A stretch of 64,000 nucleotides of DNA from the NCBI RefSeq assembly GCF_001270495.1, contig NZ_LGUR01000212.1, forward strand, positions 11,739 through 75,738, read 5' to 3'. Under the pieces are notes generated by a model. The model saw only the letters and a program-made list of their open reading frames with translations. It searched no databases and had not been told where the DNA came from. The DNA comes from Streptomyces viridochromogenes. GTDB taxonomy: Bacteria > Actinomycetota > Actinomycetes > Streptomycetales > Streptomycetaceae. The position numbers and the translations under genes were made by a program. Positions 35,074 to 43,115 of the stretch are shown piece after piece. How positions within the stretch are numbered: position 1 is the first letter of the stretch; each line of letters begins with the position of its first letter.

Positions 35074-36480
35074 TCAGTTCCGCCCGGCCACCCGGTCGGC
35101 GATCCGTGCCAGCCTCGCGGACTCGGCGCTGTTGGTGAGGTGCTCCCGCCGGTCCGCCGCCCGGTAGGTGGCGTACAGCCCGTGCACCCCGAGCCACCGG
35201 AAGGGCTCCGGCTCCCACTTGCGCACCTTGTGTCCGACCCACGGCAGGTCGGTCAGCTCGGTCCGCCCGCCCTGCCCCGAGTCCTGCTGCACCAGGTCCC
35301 GCAGGGTCCGTGCCGCGAGGTTCGCGGTGGCCACCCCCGATCCGACGTAGCCGCCCGCCCAGCCGAGCCCCGAGGACCGGTCCAGCGTGACGGTCGCGCA
35401 CCAGTCGCGCGGCACCCCCAGCACCCCCGACCACGCGTGCTCGATCCGCACCCCGGCCAGCGCCGGGAAGAACCCGACGAGGATCTCCCGCAGCGCCTCG
35501 ATCGTCTCGGGCTGCGTCCTGCCGTCGTTGTCCGTCCGCGACCCGAAGCGGTACGGCACGCCGCGCCCGCCCAGCGCGATCCGCCCGTCGGCCGTGCGCT
35601 GCGCGTACATGTAGGCGTGCGCCATGTCGCCGAGCGTCTCCAGCCCCGCCCAGCCCACCGAATCCCACTGCTCTTCCGTGAGCGGCTCGGTGGCGATCAT
35701 CGAGGAGTTCATGGGCAGCCAGGTCCGCTTCTGCCCCTTGAGGCTCGCCGTGAAGCCCTCGGTGCAGCGCAGGACATAGGGCGCGCGGACGGTGCCGTAC
35801 GGGGTGACGGCGTGCTTGGGCCGGATATCCGTGACCGGCGTCAGCTCGTGGATCGTCACGCCCAGCGCCTCGACGGCCGCCGCGAGCCCCTTGACCAGTT
35901 TCACCGGGTGCAGGCGCGCGCCGTGCGGCGTCCAGCTCGAACCGACCGCGTCGGCCACCCGGACGCGCTCGGCGGTCTCGCGGGCGCCGTACAGCTCGCG
36001 GTCCTTCTCGCCGTAGGACAGCTCGTGCGCGTGGAAGTCCTTCAGCCGAGCCAACTGGGCGGGCGTACGGGCGACTTCGAGCACCCCGCCCTTGTGGACG
36101 TCGGCATCGATGCCCTCTTCCCCGGCGGCCCGAACGACCTCGTCGACCGTGTCGTTCATGGCCCGCTGGAGCCGTACGGCCGCCTCCTGGCCGTGCAGCT
36201 TGGCGTACCGGTCGCGGCCCGCGATGCCGTTGTACAGCCAGCCGCCGTTGCGCCCCGAAGCGCCGTAGCCGCAGAACTTCTGCTCCAGGACGGTGATCCG
36301 GAGGAAGGGGACCGCCTTCTTCAGGTAGTACGCGGTCCACAGTCCCGTGTATCCGCCGCCCACGATCACCACGTCCGCGGAGGTGTCCCCCGCGAGCGGC
36401 TCGCGGACCGCGGGGAGGCCGTCGTCCGCGTACCAGAAGGAGATGGCGCCGTTCACGGCACCGCTGACCGAGCTGCTCAT
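35074..36480 (-). CDS. FAD-dependent oxidoreductase, DAO family
   Basis: A 468-aa D-amino-acid-oxidase-fold flavoprotein. The Rossmann motif ADVVIVGGGYTGLWTAYYLK is near residue 37 with the Glu in ITVLEQKFCGYGASGRNGGW, and the C-terminal GWAGGYVGSGVATANLA contacts FAD. This resembles gamma-glutamylputrescine oxidase or DadA-type amine oxidases that act on small amines. I start at 36480 (MSSSVSG) because TAACGT lies 7 bases upstream without a ribosome site; the ORF runs on to 36531 upstream. It diverges from the kinase-like gene with only 54 bp between the starts. Confidence 0.85.
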   Translation of the reverse strand: MSSSVSGAVNGAISFWYADDGLPAVREPLAGDTSADVVIVGGGYTGLWTAYYLKKAVPFLRITVLEQKFCGYGASGRNGGWLYNGIAGRDRYAKLHGQEAAVRLQRAMNDTVDEVVRAAGEEGIDADVHKGGVLEVARTPAQLARLKDFHAHELSYGEKDRELYGARETAERVRVADAVGSSWTPHGARLHPVKLVKGLAAAVEALGVTIHELTPVTDIRPKHAVTPYGTVRAPYVLRCTEGFTASLKGQKRTWLPMNSSMIATEPLTEEQWDSVGWAGLETLGDMAHAYMYAQRTADGRIALGGRGVPYRFGSRTDNDGRTQPETIEALREILVGFFPALAGVRIEHAWSGVLGVPRDWCATVTLDRSSGLGWAGGYVGSGVATANLAARTLRDLVQQDSGQGGRTELTDLPWVGHKVRKWEPEPFRWLGVHGLYATYRAADRREHLTNSAESARLARIADRVAGRN

Positions 36481-36534
36481 GGGGAGGACGTTAATTCGGG
36501 TGAGCCGATTCCCACACGCCCGTAGGGTCACAAG

Positions 36535-37428
36535 GTGATCGAGATTCCGGACGGTCTGGCGGCGGCGCAGGAGGAGTTCAACGGCGAGGAGGGGCGGGCG
36601 TTCATCGCCCGGCTCCCGGACCTGGCCGAGGAGTTCCTGGGCCGCTGGGAGCTACGGCTCGACGGCCGCCCCATGCACGGAGTCGCCGCCCTGGTCCTCC
36701 CCGTGATCCGCCGGGACGGCACCCCGGCCGTCCTGAAGCTGCAACTCCTCGACGAGGAGAGCGCGGGCGAACCGGTGGCCCTGCGCGCGTGGGACGGCGA
36801 CGGAGCGGTACGCCTCCTGACCCACGACGGGACCACCGGCACCATGCTCCTCGAACGCCTCGACTCGTCCCGCATGCTCGCGCACCACCCGGATGTCCAC
36901 GAGTCCGTCCTGGTCATCGCCGGCCTGCTGGCCCACCTCACCTCCTTCCCCGCGCCGGCCGGACTGCGCCGCCTCGGCGACATCGCCGAGGACATGCTGG
37001 AGCAGACGCCGCAGGCCCTGAAACACATCCCGGACCCGGAGGCCCGCCGGATCGTCGCCGACTGCGCGGCCGCCGTACGGGAGGTCGTCGACGAGCCCGG
37101 CGACCGCCTGCTGCACTGGGACCTCCACGACGAGAACGTCCTCGCCTGCGAGCGCGCCCCCTGGCTCGTCATCGACCCCAAGCCCCTCGCCGGCGACCCC
37201 GGCTTCGAGCTGTGGCCCGCCCTCGCCAACCGCTTCGACGCAGGCGACATCCGCTGGCGCTTCGACGCCATGACCGACGTACTCGGCCTGGACCGGGCAC
37301 ACGCGCGCGCGTGGACATACGGCCGACTCCTGCAGAACTGCCTCTGGGACATCGAGGACGGCCGCCCGCTGGAGGAGCGCCAGCTGGAAATCGCGCGGCG
37401 GCTGCGCGACCACCGCGGTTGTCGGTGA
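36535..37428 (+). CDS. Aminoglycoside/hydroxyurea phosphotransferase-like kinase
   Basis: A 297-aa small-molecule kinase of the streptomycin 6-kinase (APH6) group. The nucleotide-binding Lys is in PAVLKLQLLDEES, the catalytic loop is LLHWDLHDENVLA and the Mg-binding motif IDPKPLAGDPGFEL. All key residues are intact. Such genes in Streptomyces sometimes give resistance but are often of unknown substrate. The GTG at 36535 has TAGGGT 6 bases upstream and no Shine-Dalgarno of correct distance, so it is probably leaderless. Confidence 0.85.
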   Translation: MIEIPDGLAAAQEEFNGEEGRAFIARLPDLAEEFLGRWELRLDGRPMHGVAALVLPVIRRDGTPAVLKLQLLDEESAGEPVALRAWDGDGAVRLLTHDGTTGTMLLERLDSSRMLAHHPDVHESVLVIAGLLAHLTSFPAPAGLRRLGDIAEDMLEQTPQALKHIPDPEARRIVADCAAAVREVVDEPGDRLLHWDLHDENVLACERAPWLVIDPKPLAGDPGFELWPALANRFDAGDIRWRFDAMTDVLGLDRAHARAWTYGRLLQNCLWDIEDGRPLEERQLEIARRLRDHRGCR

Positions 37429-37525
37429 CCTGAGCACCAGCGGGCCCCGGCGTGAATGTCCTCAACCGGCAACAGTGTGAAGGCAGTTCGCATGAGCCCT
37501 CACAGAACGGGCACGGCTCACCGGC

Positions 37526-38596
37526 ATGAGCCCCACGCATATGCGCACCCCGCACTCCCCCGCCTGCGAGCCCGACTTCGTCCCCGGCCTCGAACTCTCG
37601 CGCCGCTTCTACACCGACGCCGTACGCCCCCTGCTGGAGGAGGCCGCCCCCGGCGTGCCCCACTCCGCGTCCCGCATCGGCAGCGGCTCCGAGGTCCTCG
37701 GCTACGACACCCCCCGCTCCGCCGACCACGCGTGGGGCCCGCGCCTCCAGGTCTTCCTCCACCGCCACGACGTGCCCCGCCACGCCGCCCGCATCAGACA
37801 CATACTCGCCGAGCACCTCCCGAAGACCTTCCTCGGCCACCCGACCGACCGCCGGGTCGAAGTGACCGGCACCTCCAGCTGGTTCACCGACACCCTCGGC
37901 TTCGACCCGGCCCAGGGCATCACCCCGGCCGACTGGCTGGCCCTGCCCACCCAGCTGCTCGCCGAGGTCACCTCGGGTGCCGTCTTCCACGACGGCCTGC
38001 ACACCCTCACCCCGTTACGCCGGGCGCTGCGCTGGTACCCCCACGACGTCTGGCTGTACGTCCTGGCCTGCCAGTGGCAGCGCATCGCGCAGGAGGAGGC
38101 ATTCGTGGGCCGCTGCGGCGAGGTCGGCGACGAACTGGGCTCCGCCGTCAACGCCGCCCGCCTGGCCCGCGACCTGATGCGACTGTGCCTGCTGATGGAC
38201 CGCCGCTACCCGCCGTACGGCAAATGGCTCGGCAGCACCTTCGCCCGTACCGCCGCCGGCCCCCGCCTCTCCCCCGTGCTCACGGCCGCGCTGGCCGCCA
38301 CCGACTGGCACACCCGCGAGCGCCACCTGGTCCACGCCTACGAGATCGTCGCGCACCAGCACAACCAGTTGCGCCTGACCGACCGCGTCGATCCCGCCAC
38401 GCGCGCGTACCGCTCCGGACCCTTCCAGGTCCTGCGCGCCGACCGCTTCACCGCGGCCCTGACCGCCCGCATCACCGACCCGTCCCTCAAGGATGTGCCG
38501 CCCGTCGGCGCGGTGGACCAGTTCATCGACAGTACGGACGTCCTGTCCCGCCCGGAGTCGTCCCGCGCCCTGAGCCACGACGTACGAAAGCCCTAG
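37526..38596 (+). CDS. DUF4037 nucleotidyltransferase-like protein
   Basis: A 356-aa soluble protein. The N-terminal part GSGSEVLGYDTPRSADHAWG near residue 50 looks like a nucleotidyltransferase motif (GS then D-x-D replaced by SADHAWGPRLQVFL), and the rest is helical with the DUF4037 feature WQRIAQEEAFVGRCGEVGD. Function unknown; the fold suggests NMP transfer to a protein or RNA. No clear ribosome site at the ATG; an alternative start is Met6. Its stop codon lies in a 17-bp tandem duplication that borders the acyl-transfer region. Confidence 0.75.
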   Translation: MSPTHMRTPHSPACEPDFVPGLELSRRFYTDAVRPLLEEAAPGVPHSASRIGSGSEVLGYDTPRSADHAWGPRLQVFLHRHDVPRHAARIRHILAEHLPKTFLGHPTDRRVEVTGTSSWFTDTLGFDPAQGITPADWLALPTQLLAEVTSGAVFHDGLHTLTPLRRALRWYPHDVWLYVLACQWQRIAQEEAFVGRCGEVGDELGSAVNAARLARDLMRLCLLMDRRYPPYGKWLGSTFARTAAGPRLSPVLTAALAATDWHTRERHLVHAYEIVAHQHNQLRLTDRVDPATRAYRSGPFQVLRADRFTAALTARITDPSLKDVPPVGAVDQFIDSTDVLSRPESSRALSHDVRKP

Positions 38597-38613
38597 ACGT
38601 ACGAAAGCCCTAG
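38580..38613 (+). repeat. 17-bp perfect tandem duplication at a gene junction
   Basis: ACGTACGAAAGCCCTAG occurs twice without a gap. The first copy holds the stop of the DUF4037 gene and the second the stop of the convergent acyltransferase gene. It marks the left edge of the unusual region. Confidence 0.85.
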
Positions 38614-39881
38614 CCGACCCGCGCGGCAGCCGTGCCGGACGTCGTGCCGGACACCGCGAGCGCCTCCAGCTCCCGGGCGACCGCCGCCCCGAGCATCTCG
38701 GCATCACCGGCACGCGCGTGGCTGACCACCGTGAGCGTGTAGGCGTCGGCGGTGTGGACGAGGCAGAGGTTCGCCGTACCGGGCGGGGAGAGCTGCGGCA
38801 GGGGGATGACCCGCGCCAGGGGACGGCCGTGCAGCCGGCTGGGGTTGTCCCGCCACTTGAAAGCGGTGCACAGGCTGGTGGTGAGCTCGGGACGGGCCAG
38901 CCGCCGGGCCATCACCCCGGCCAGCCACGGCACCGCCCGTGCGGCACCCTGCAGTGCGGGAAGGATCGCGCGGTGGGCGTCACAGCGCCGGTCGAACCCG
39001 GCGACCTGGTCCTGGCATGCCTCCAGGCGCGCCACGGGGGACTCGACGTCGACGGGCAGCGGCATCCGCAACACGGTGACGCCGTTGCCGAGTTGCTGCG
39101 CGGTGCGGCGGGTCCGCAGGTCGACCGGCACCGTGGCGTAGAACGGGGCCGATCCCGTCGCCCAGGCCCGCAGCGGCCCGTGGCAGACGCGCAGGGCACC
39201 GGCGTACGTACTCAGCAGAAGCTCGTTGAGGGTCGCTCCCCGCCCGCCGGCCGGCTGGCGGCGGGCCGTACGCATCACCTGCGGGTCGAGCTCCACCAGC
39301 GCCACCGACGGCCGCACCTCGCCGGGGGAAGCCGTGGGAAGGGGCCGGCCGAGGGCCCCGATGCGGCGCAGTTCCCTGCCCACGGTGGCGGCGCTGACGC
39401 GCGGACGCTGCCGTACGGTCGCGGTCGGGTCCACCGCGGCCGGCCCGCGCGGCGGTGGCGGTGCGGCGTCGTCCATCAGCAGCCGGAAGACGGTCTCCAG
39501 TGATCTGCCGTCCAGCAGTGCGTGATGGGCGAACAGCACCAGGGCGTGCCGCGCGACCAGCAGCCGCCACAGCGGCCGTTCGGCCGGCAGCCGGTGACTG
39601 ACACCGTCGGTGAGCAGGGACTCCAGGTCCTGGTCCGTGGCGGTGACGTGCGGGACGGGATCGAACGGCCGGGCGGTGAGCCACCGGTGGCCGGACAGCG
39701 CCGCCGGCCCGGCGGGCGGCTGGAGGACCAGGCTCATCCGCTCCAGCCCGCCCCACCGGTCACGCACCCGGGCCCGCACCCGCTCCAGGTCGAACGGCTC
39801 GCCGGGAAACACCCCGGCGATGCCGATCGTCCCCGGCAGTCCGTTGCGGAGATGCCCTTCGTCGATGGCCGTCAGCCTCAT
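38610..39881 (-). CDS. WS/DGAT- or condensation-like acyltransferase 1
   Basis: A 423-aa CoA/ACP-dependent acyltransferase of the chloramphenicol-acetyltransferase superfamily. The catalytic HHxxxDG motif is complete (FAHHALLDGRS, His119-His120, Asp124). The middle ATLNELLLSTYAGALR with TVPVDLRTRRTAQQLGN and the C-terminal RVIPLPQLSPPGTANL match the layout of wax-ester synthase/DGAT proteins more than NRPS condensation domains. It is the last gene of a four-gene operon; its ATG overlaps the ketosynthase stop (ATGA). It probably moves an acyl group from the carrier protein to an unknown alcohol or amine. Its C-terminus has small Thr/Ala residues only. Confidence 0.8.
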   Translation of the reverse strand: MRLTAIDEGHLRNGLPGTIGIAGVFPGEPFDLERVRARVRDRWGGLERMSLVLQPPAGPAALSGHRWLTARPFDPVPHVTATDQDLESLLTDGVSHRLPAERPLWRLLVARHALVLFAHHALLDGRSLETVFRLLMDDAAPPPPRGPAAVDPTATVRQRPRVSAATVGRELRRIGALGRPLPTASPGEVRPSVALVELDPQVMRTARRQPAGGRGATLNELLLSTYAGALRVCHGPLRAWATGSAPFYATVPVDLRTRRTAQQLGNGVTVLRMPLPVDVESPVARLEACQDQVAGFDRRCDAHRAILPALQGAARAVPWLAGVMARRLARPELTTSLCTAFKWRDNPSRLHGRPLARVIPLPQLSPPGTANLCLVHTADAYTLTVVSHARAGDAEMLGAAVARELEALAVSGTTSGTAAARVG

Positions 39882-41095
39882 GCGCCACAGCCGTGGGGCG
39901 AGTCGAACACGATGCACGCGTTGTGGCCGCCGAAGGCGAAGCTGTTGCTGATCACCGGCCCGTCCGGGATCTTGCGCGGCTCACCGACGACCATGTCCAG
40001 CTCACATCGGGGATCCAGCCGCGTGAGATGGGCGGTCGGCGGCGCGAGCCCCTCCCGCACGGACCAGGCGGTGATCACGGCCTCCAGCGCTCCCGCCAGC
40101 CCCAGCCCGTGCCCGGTCACGGCCTTGGGCGCGGTGACCGGCACCGCACGAGGGCCGAACACAGCGCTGATGGCCTGCGCTTCCGCGAGGTCGTTCAGCT
40201 CGGTGCCGGTGCCGTGCGCGTTGACATGGGTGACGGCGTCGGCGGTCGTGCCGGCGTCGGCGAGCGCCTGCTCCATGCACGCCCGGGCCCCCGCGCCGTC
40301 GGGATGCGGAGCCGTCAGGTGGTGGGCGTCGGAGGTCCGTCCGTATCCGGTCAGCGTGGCGTAGACGCGGGCGCCCCGCGCGCGGGCGAGGTCCAGTCGT
40401 TCCAGCACCAGGAACGCCGCACCTTCGGCGAGGACGAACCCCCGCCGCTCGACGTCGAACGGCCGTGACGCGGAGGCGGGATCCTCGCACTCGGTGACCA
40501 TCGCCCCGGCCCGCCCGAAGGCGAGCGCGGTCGTCGGCGTCAGGGGGCTGTCATGACCTCCCGCCACCACCACGTCCGCGCACCCCGCCCGGATCATCTG
40601 CATCGCCTCACCCACGGCATGCGTGCCGGAGGCACAGGCGGTGGAGACCGTCAGGCTGGGCCCGGCGATCCCGAGCCCGGCGCTGATCCAGTACGCGCCC
40701 GCGTTGTGCATCAGCCGGGGCGCGTAGAGCACGTCGGGCTGCCCGATGCCGTTCTCCTGGCTGATCACCCCGCCGTACCCGGTGCCGGTGACCACCGCCC
40801 GCCGACCGGGATCGACGTGCAGTCCCCCGGCGTCCGCCACGGCGTCCACGGCCGCGCACACGGCGAGCTGCACCGACCGGTCCGTCCGGCGTACCTCCTT
40901 GGGCGCCAGATAGCCGGCGGGGTCGAAGGCGGTCATCGCGGACGCGGGATACACGACCGTGCCCTCGTCGTCGAAGGCATGCAGCGACGTCGCGGAACGG
41001 CGTCGCACGAGACTCTCCCAGAGCGCCGCCGGACTCGCCCCGGCCGCGCTGCGAACTCCCAGGCCGGTGACGGCGACAGCGGGTCGGCCGGTCAT
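39878..41095 (-). CDS. Beta-ketoacyl-ACP synthase, FabF-like
   Basis: A 405-aa condensing enzyme of the KAS II type. The catalytic triad is intact: Cys154 in STACASGTHA, His294 in NAHGTGTELND and His329 in AVTGHGLGLAGA. So it should extend acyl chains on an ACP with malonyl units. There is no acyltransferase domain, ketoreductase or chain-length-factor partner beside it. Its ATG overlaps the ACP stop by four bases and its stop overlaps the next start, indicating coupled translation of ACP, KAS and acyltransferase. Housekeeping fabF normally lies with fabD-fabH-acpP; this copy does not, so it is specialised. Confidence 0.92.
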   Translation of the reverse strand: MTGRPAVAVTGLGVRSAAGASPAALWESLVRRRSATSLHAFDDEGTVVYPASAMTAFDPAGYLAPKEVRRTDRSVQLAVCAAVDAVADAGGLHVDPGRRAVVTGTGYGGVISQENGIGQPDVLYAPRLMHNAGAYWISAGLGIAGPSLTVSTACASGTHAVGEAMQMIRAGCADVVVAGGHDSPLTPTTALAFGRAGAMVTECEDPASASRPFDVERRGFVLAEGAAFLVLERLDLARARGARVYATLTGYGRTSDAHHLTAPHPDGAGARACMEQALADAGTTADAVTHVNAHGTGTELNDLAEAQAISAVFGPRAVPVTAPKAVTGHGLGLAGALEAVITAWSVREGLAPPTAHLTRLDPRCELDMVVGEPRKIPDGPVISNSFAFGGHNACIVFDSPHGCGA

Positions 41096-41367
41096 CGGGC
41101 GAGGGTGCTGTGGGCGCCGGGGGTACGCAGCCGCACGATGAGGTCGGCCACATCACCCACGGTGGACACGCCGGCCTTGTCGGTCCCGCGCAAGGAGACC
41201 CCGAACAACTCCTCGGAGGCCGCTTCCAGTTCGGTGATGTCCAGACTGTCGGCTCCCAGGTCGGCGACCAGCCGAGCCTGCGGGACCACCGCCTCCGGCG
41301 GCACCGACATCACCCGCGCGCACAGCGGGCGCAGCGCTTCCCATACGTCGCCGTGTTCCGCTTCCAT
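41092..41367 (-). CDS. Acyl carrier protein
   Basis: A 91-aa acidic four-helix carrier. The phosphopantetheine serine is Ser41 in LVADLGADSLDITELEAASE, which fits the ACP of fatty-acid type (DSL motif). GGAGG lies at good distance before the ATG at 41367. It sits 26 bp after acyltransferase 2 and overlaps the ketosynthase start (ATGA). It should carry the acyl chain that the ketosynthase builds and the two transferases use. No phosphopantetheinyl transferase is in the region. Confidence 0.93.
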   Translation of the reverse strand: MEAEHGDVWEALRPLCARVMSVPPEAVVPQARLVADLGADSLDITELEAASEELFGVSLRGTDKAGVSTVGDVADLIVRLRTPGAHSTLAR

Positions 41368-41393
41368 GCAACTGCCTCCATCTCCTGGTGCCG

Positions 41394-42674
41394 TCAGGGC
41401 ACTGACGGCGTCGTCATCCGGGCCCATGTCTCGAACTCCGTGACGACCGCGTCGGCAAACCGTGCCGCGTCGTTCGGGCGCAGGTGGCACACCACGGTGA
41501 GCGTGAACGCGTCCCCTGCCTGTGCCAGGGCGAAGCTGACCGTGCCCGGGTGCTGCAGGGGCGGCAGCCCGACCGTGCGCACGAGCCGACGGCCCTGAAA
41601 GGTGCTGGATCCGCCGGGCCACTTCATGGCCGTGGTCGCGGTCGCCGCGAAGCAGGAGTGGCGACCGCGGTCGGCCAGGAACCTGGTGACCCAGGGGCCC
41701 GTCCGGCGAACCGCTTCTGCGGCGGGGAACAGCACGCCGGCGTGGGCGGCGGCCCGCTCGGGGACGGTGGCCATCGCGTCCTGACACGCCCGCAGCCGCG
41801 CCACGGGACCGTCCACGTCGACGGGCAACGGCACCCGAACGACCGTGAGGGTGTTCCCGAGTTCTCCCGTGGTCGCCCCGGTGCGCAGGTCGCACGGTAC
41901 GGCCGTGTACGCGGGCTCGTCCCGCTGCCGCCATTGCCGCACCGGCCCGTACCGGGCCCGCACCGCCCCGGCCACGGCGCCCACCAGCAGCTCGTTCAGC
42001 GTCGCACCACGGCCGTCGGCGGGCTGCCGGCGTGCGGAGCGGACCGTGTGCGCGGGCAGTTCGCTCACCACGACCGAGGAGCACGGCTCCCCGGGCGGCC
42101 GCATCGGAAGGGCCTGTCCCGCGGCTGCCATCGTCATGAGCTCCCTGCCCGCCGCCCGCAGCCCGGTCCGCGGCAGCGGTACCGACCGCACCGACTCCCT
42201 CGCCGTCGCCGGGCCGTCCATCAGCGAGCGCATCAGCGTCGCCAGGGAACGCCCGTCCAGCAGCGCGTGCTGGGCCACGAGTGCCAAGGCGAAATCACCG
42301 CCGTGCGCGGCGTCCGGGAGCACGGAGAGCCGCCAGGGCGGCAGCCCGCCGGGGAGCGGCCGGTCCACGCTCTGCGTCCACAGGTCGTCCAACTTGGTCC
42401 GCGCCACGCCGACATGCGCGACGGGATCGAACGGACCCGGGACGACCCACCGCATCCGCCCGCGCCGCCCGAAGAGCCCCCGCCGCGCCGTCCCGCCGCT
42501 GCCCGTGGGGCCGTCGAGCACGCAGTTCATCCGCTCCAGGCCCGCCCACCGCTCGGCGACACGCGCCCGCACCTGCTCCACGTCGGGTTGCTCGCCGGAG
42601 AGGACCACCGCCAGGCCGATCACTCCAGGACACCCGTTGAGCAGCAGCATCTCGTCGGCATAGGACAGTCTCAT
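41394..42674 (-). CDS. WS/DGAT- or condensation-like acyltransferase 2
   Basis: A 426-aa paralogue of the acyltransferase at 38610, sharing the start MRL, the block WAGLERMN, GRGATLNELLVGAVAGAVRA and PVARLRACQDAM. The catalytic motif reads QHALLDG (Gln135-His136, Asp140): the first histidine of HHxxxDG is replaced by Gln while the catalytic second one is kept. That suggests a changed rather than lost activity. It is the first enzyme gene of the operon. The ATG at 42674 has GGAGAG upstream; a hairpin at 42699-42727 separates it from the small secreted gene. Confidence 0.8.
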   Translation of the reverse strand: MRLSYADEMLLLNGCPGVIGLAVVLSGEQPDVEQVRARVAERWAGLERMNCVLDGPTGSGGTARRGLFGRRGRMRWVVPGPFDPVAHVGVARTKLDDLWTQSVDRPLPGGLPPWRLSVLPDAAHGGDFALALVAQHALLDGRSLATLMRSLMDGPATARESVRSVPLPRTGLRAAGRELMTMAAAGQALPMRPPGEPCSSVVVSELPAHTVRSARRQPADGRGATLNELLVGAVAGAVRARYGPVRQWRQRDEPAYTAVPCDLRTGATTGELGNTLTVVRVPLPVDVDGPVARLRACQDAMATVPERAAAHAGVLFPAAEAVRRTGPWVTRFLADRGRHSCFAATATTAMKWPGGSSTFQGRRLVRTVGLPPLQHPGTVSFALAQAGDAFTLTVVCHLRPNDAARFADAVVTEFETWARMTTPSVP

Positions 42675-42698
42675 GCGGTCTCTCCGGCTCGCAGTCCA

Positions 42699-42727
42699 AA
42701 CGCCCGCCCCGTGATGGAGCGGGCGTT
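42699..42727 (-). terminator. Hairpin between the secreted gene and the acyl operon
   Basis: AACGCCCGC pairs perfectly with GCGGGCGTT around an 11-base loop. It starts 22 bp after the stop of the secreted gene at 42749 and ends 25 bp before the acyltransferase ATG. It may end most transcripts and let a fraction read through. Confidence 0.65.
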
Positions 42728-42748
42728 GAACCGAACACTTCCTACGGT

Positions 42749-43030
42749 CTACTTGAGCGCTCCGCTGTTGCAGCCCATGTCCGAGCCGAGGTGGCTGGGC
42801 TGCGCGCCCGGGGAGCCCTCGCCGTTGAGCGCGTTGCCCAGGGCACCGTTGACGAGTCCGAGGCTGCCGAGGACGTCGATGTTCATGTCGTGCGAGCGGC
42901 ACTCGATGCCCTGCGTGATGTCGACGTCGTGGGCCATCGCCTCGCCGTGGGCGACGGCGGTGCCGACGCCGAACGAGCCGACACTGCCGAGGACGGCGCC
43001 CACGAGGGCGACCTTCTGAAGCTTGCGCAT
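42749..43030 (-). CDS. Small secreted protein, family 1 (SSP-A)
   Basis: A 93-aa protein with a classic signal peptide (MRKLQKVALVGAVLGSVG, cleavage near AVAHG). The mature part has the family features also seen at 45068 and 45619: CRSHDMNIDVLG, NGALGNALNGEG and the C-terminal HLGSDMGC, with two conserved cysteines. GGAG lies 5 bases before the ATG. A CGTAAC...CGATCT pair also found before the two other family genes lies 43067-43091. It directly precedes the acyl operon. I know of no function; rodlin or chaplin signatures are absent. Confidence 0.8.
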   Translation of the reverse strand: MRKLQKVALVGAVLGSVGSFGVGTAVAHGEAMAHDVDITQGIECRSHDMNIDVLGSLGLVNGALGNALNGEGSPGAQPSHLGSDMGCNSGALK

Positions 43031-43066
43031 TTCTTCTCCGTTGGTCGAGCGGACGTGCTGTGCAGC

Positions 43067-43091
43067 AGATCGAGTCAGAACGTTGGTTACG
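43067..43091 (-). promoter_or_regulatory. CGTAAC...CGATCT motif of SSP-A
   Basis: On the minus strand CGTAAC and CGATCT are spaced by 13 bases in the leader. The same two words, spaced by 10, precede the paralogues at 45068 and 45619. From memory CGTAAC is the -35 word of sigma-BldN promoters, but no matching -10 is seen. Confidence 0.4.
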
Positions 43092-43115
43092 AGCGGTCAG
43101 GGCCGGTCAGGGCCC

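Noticed and set aside
31768..36525. 1585-codon plus-strand open frame
   Set aside because: It spans two real minus-strand genes and reads as Arg/Gly/Val-rich antisense; no domain is recognisable.
38610..42674. NRPS or type II PKS cluster
   Set aside because: There is no adenylation domain, chain-length factor, ketoreductase or thioesterase; the transferases look more like WS/DGAT than NRPS condensation domains.
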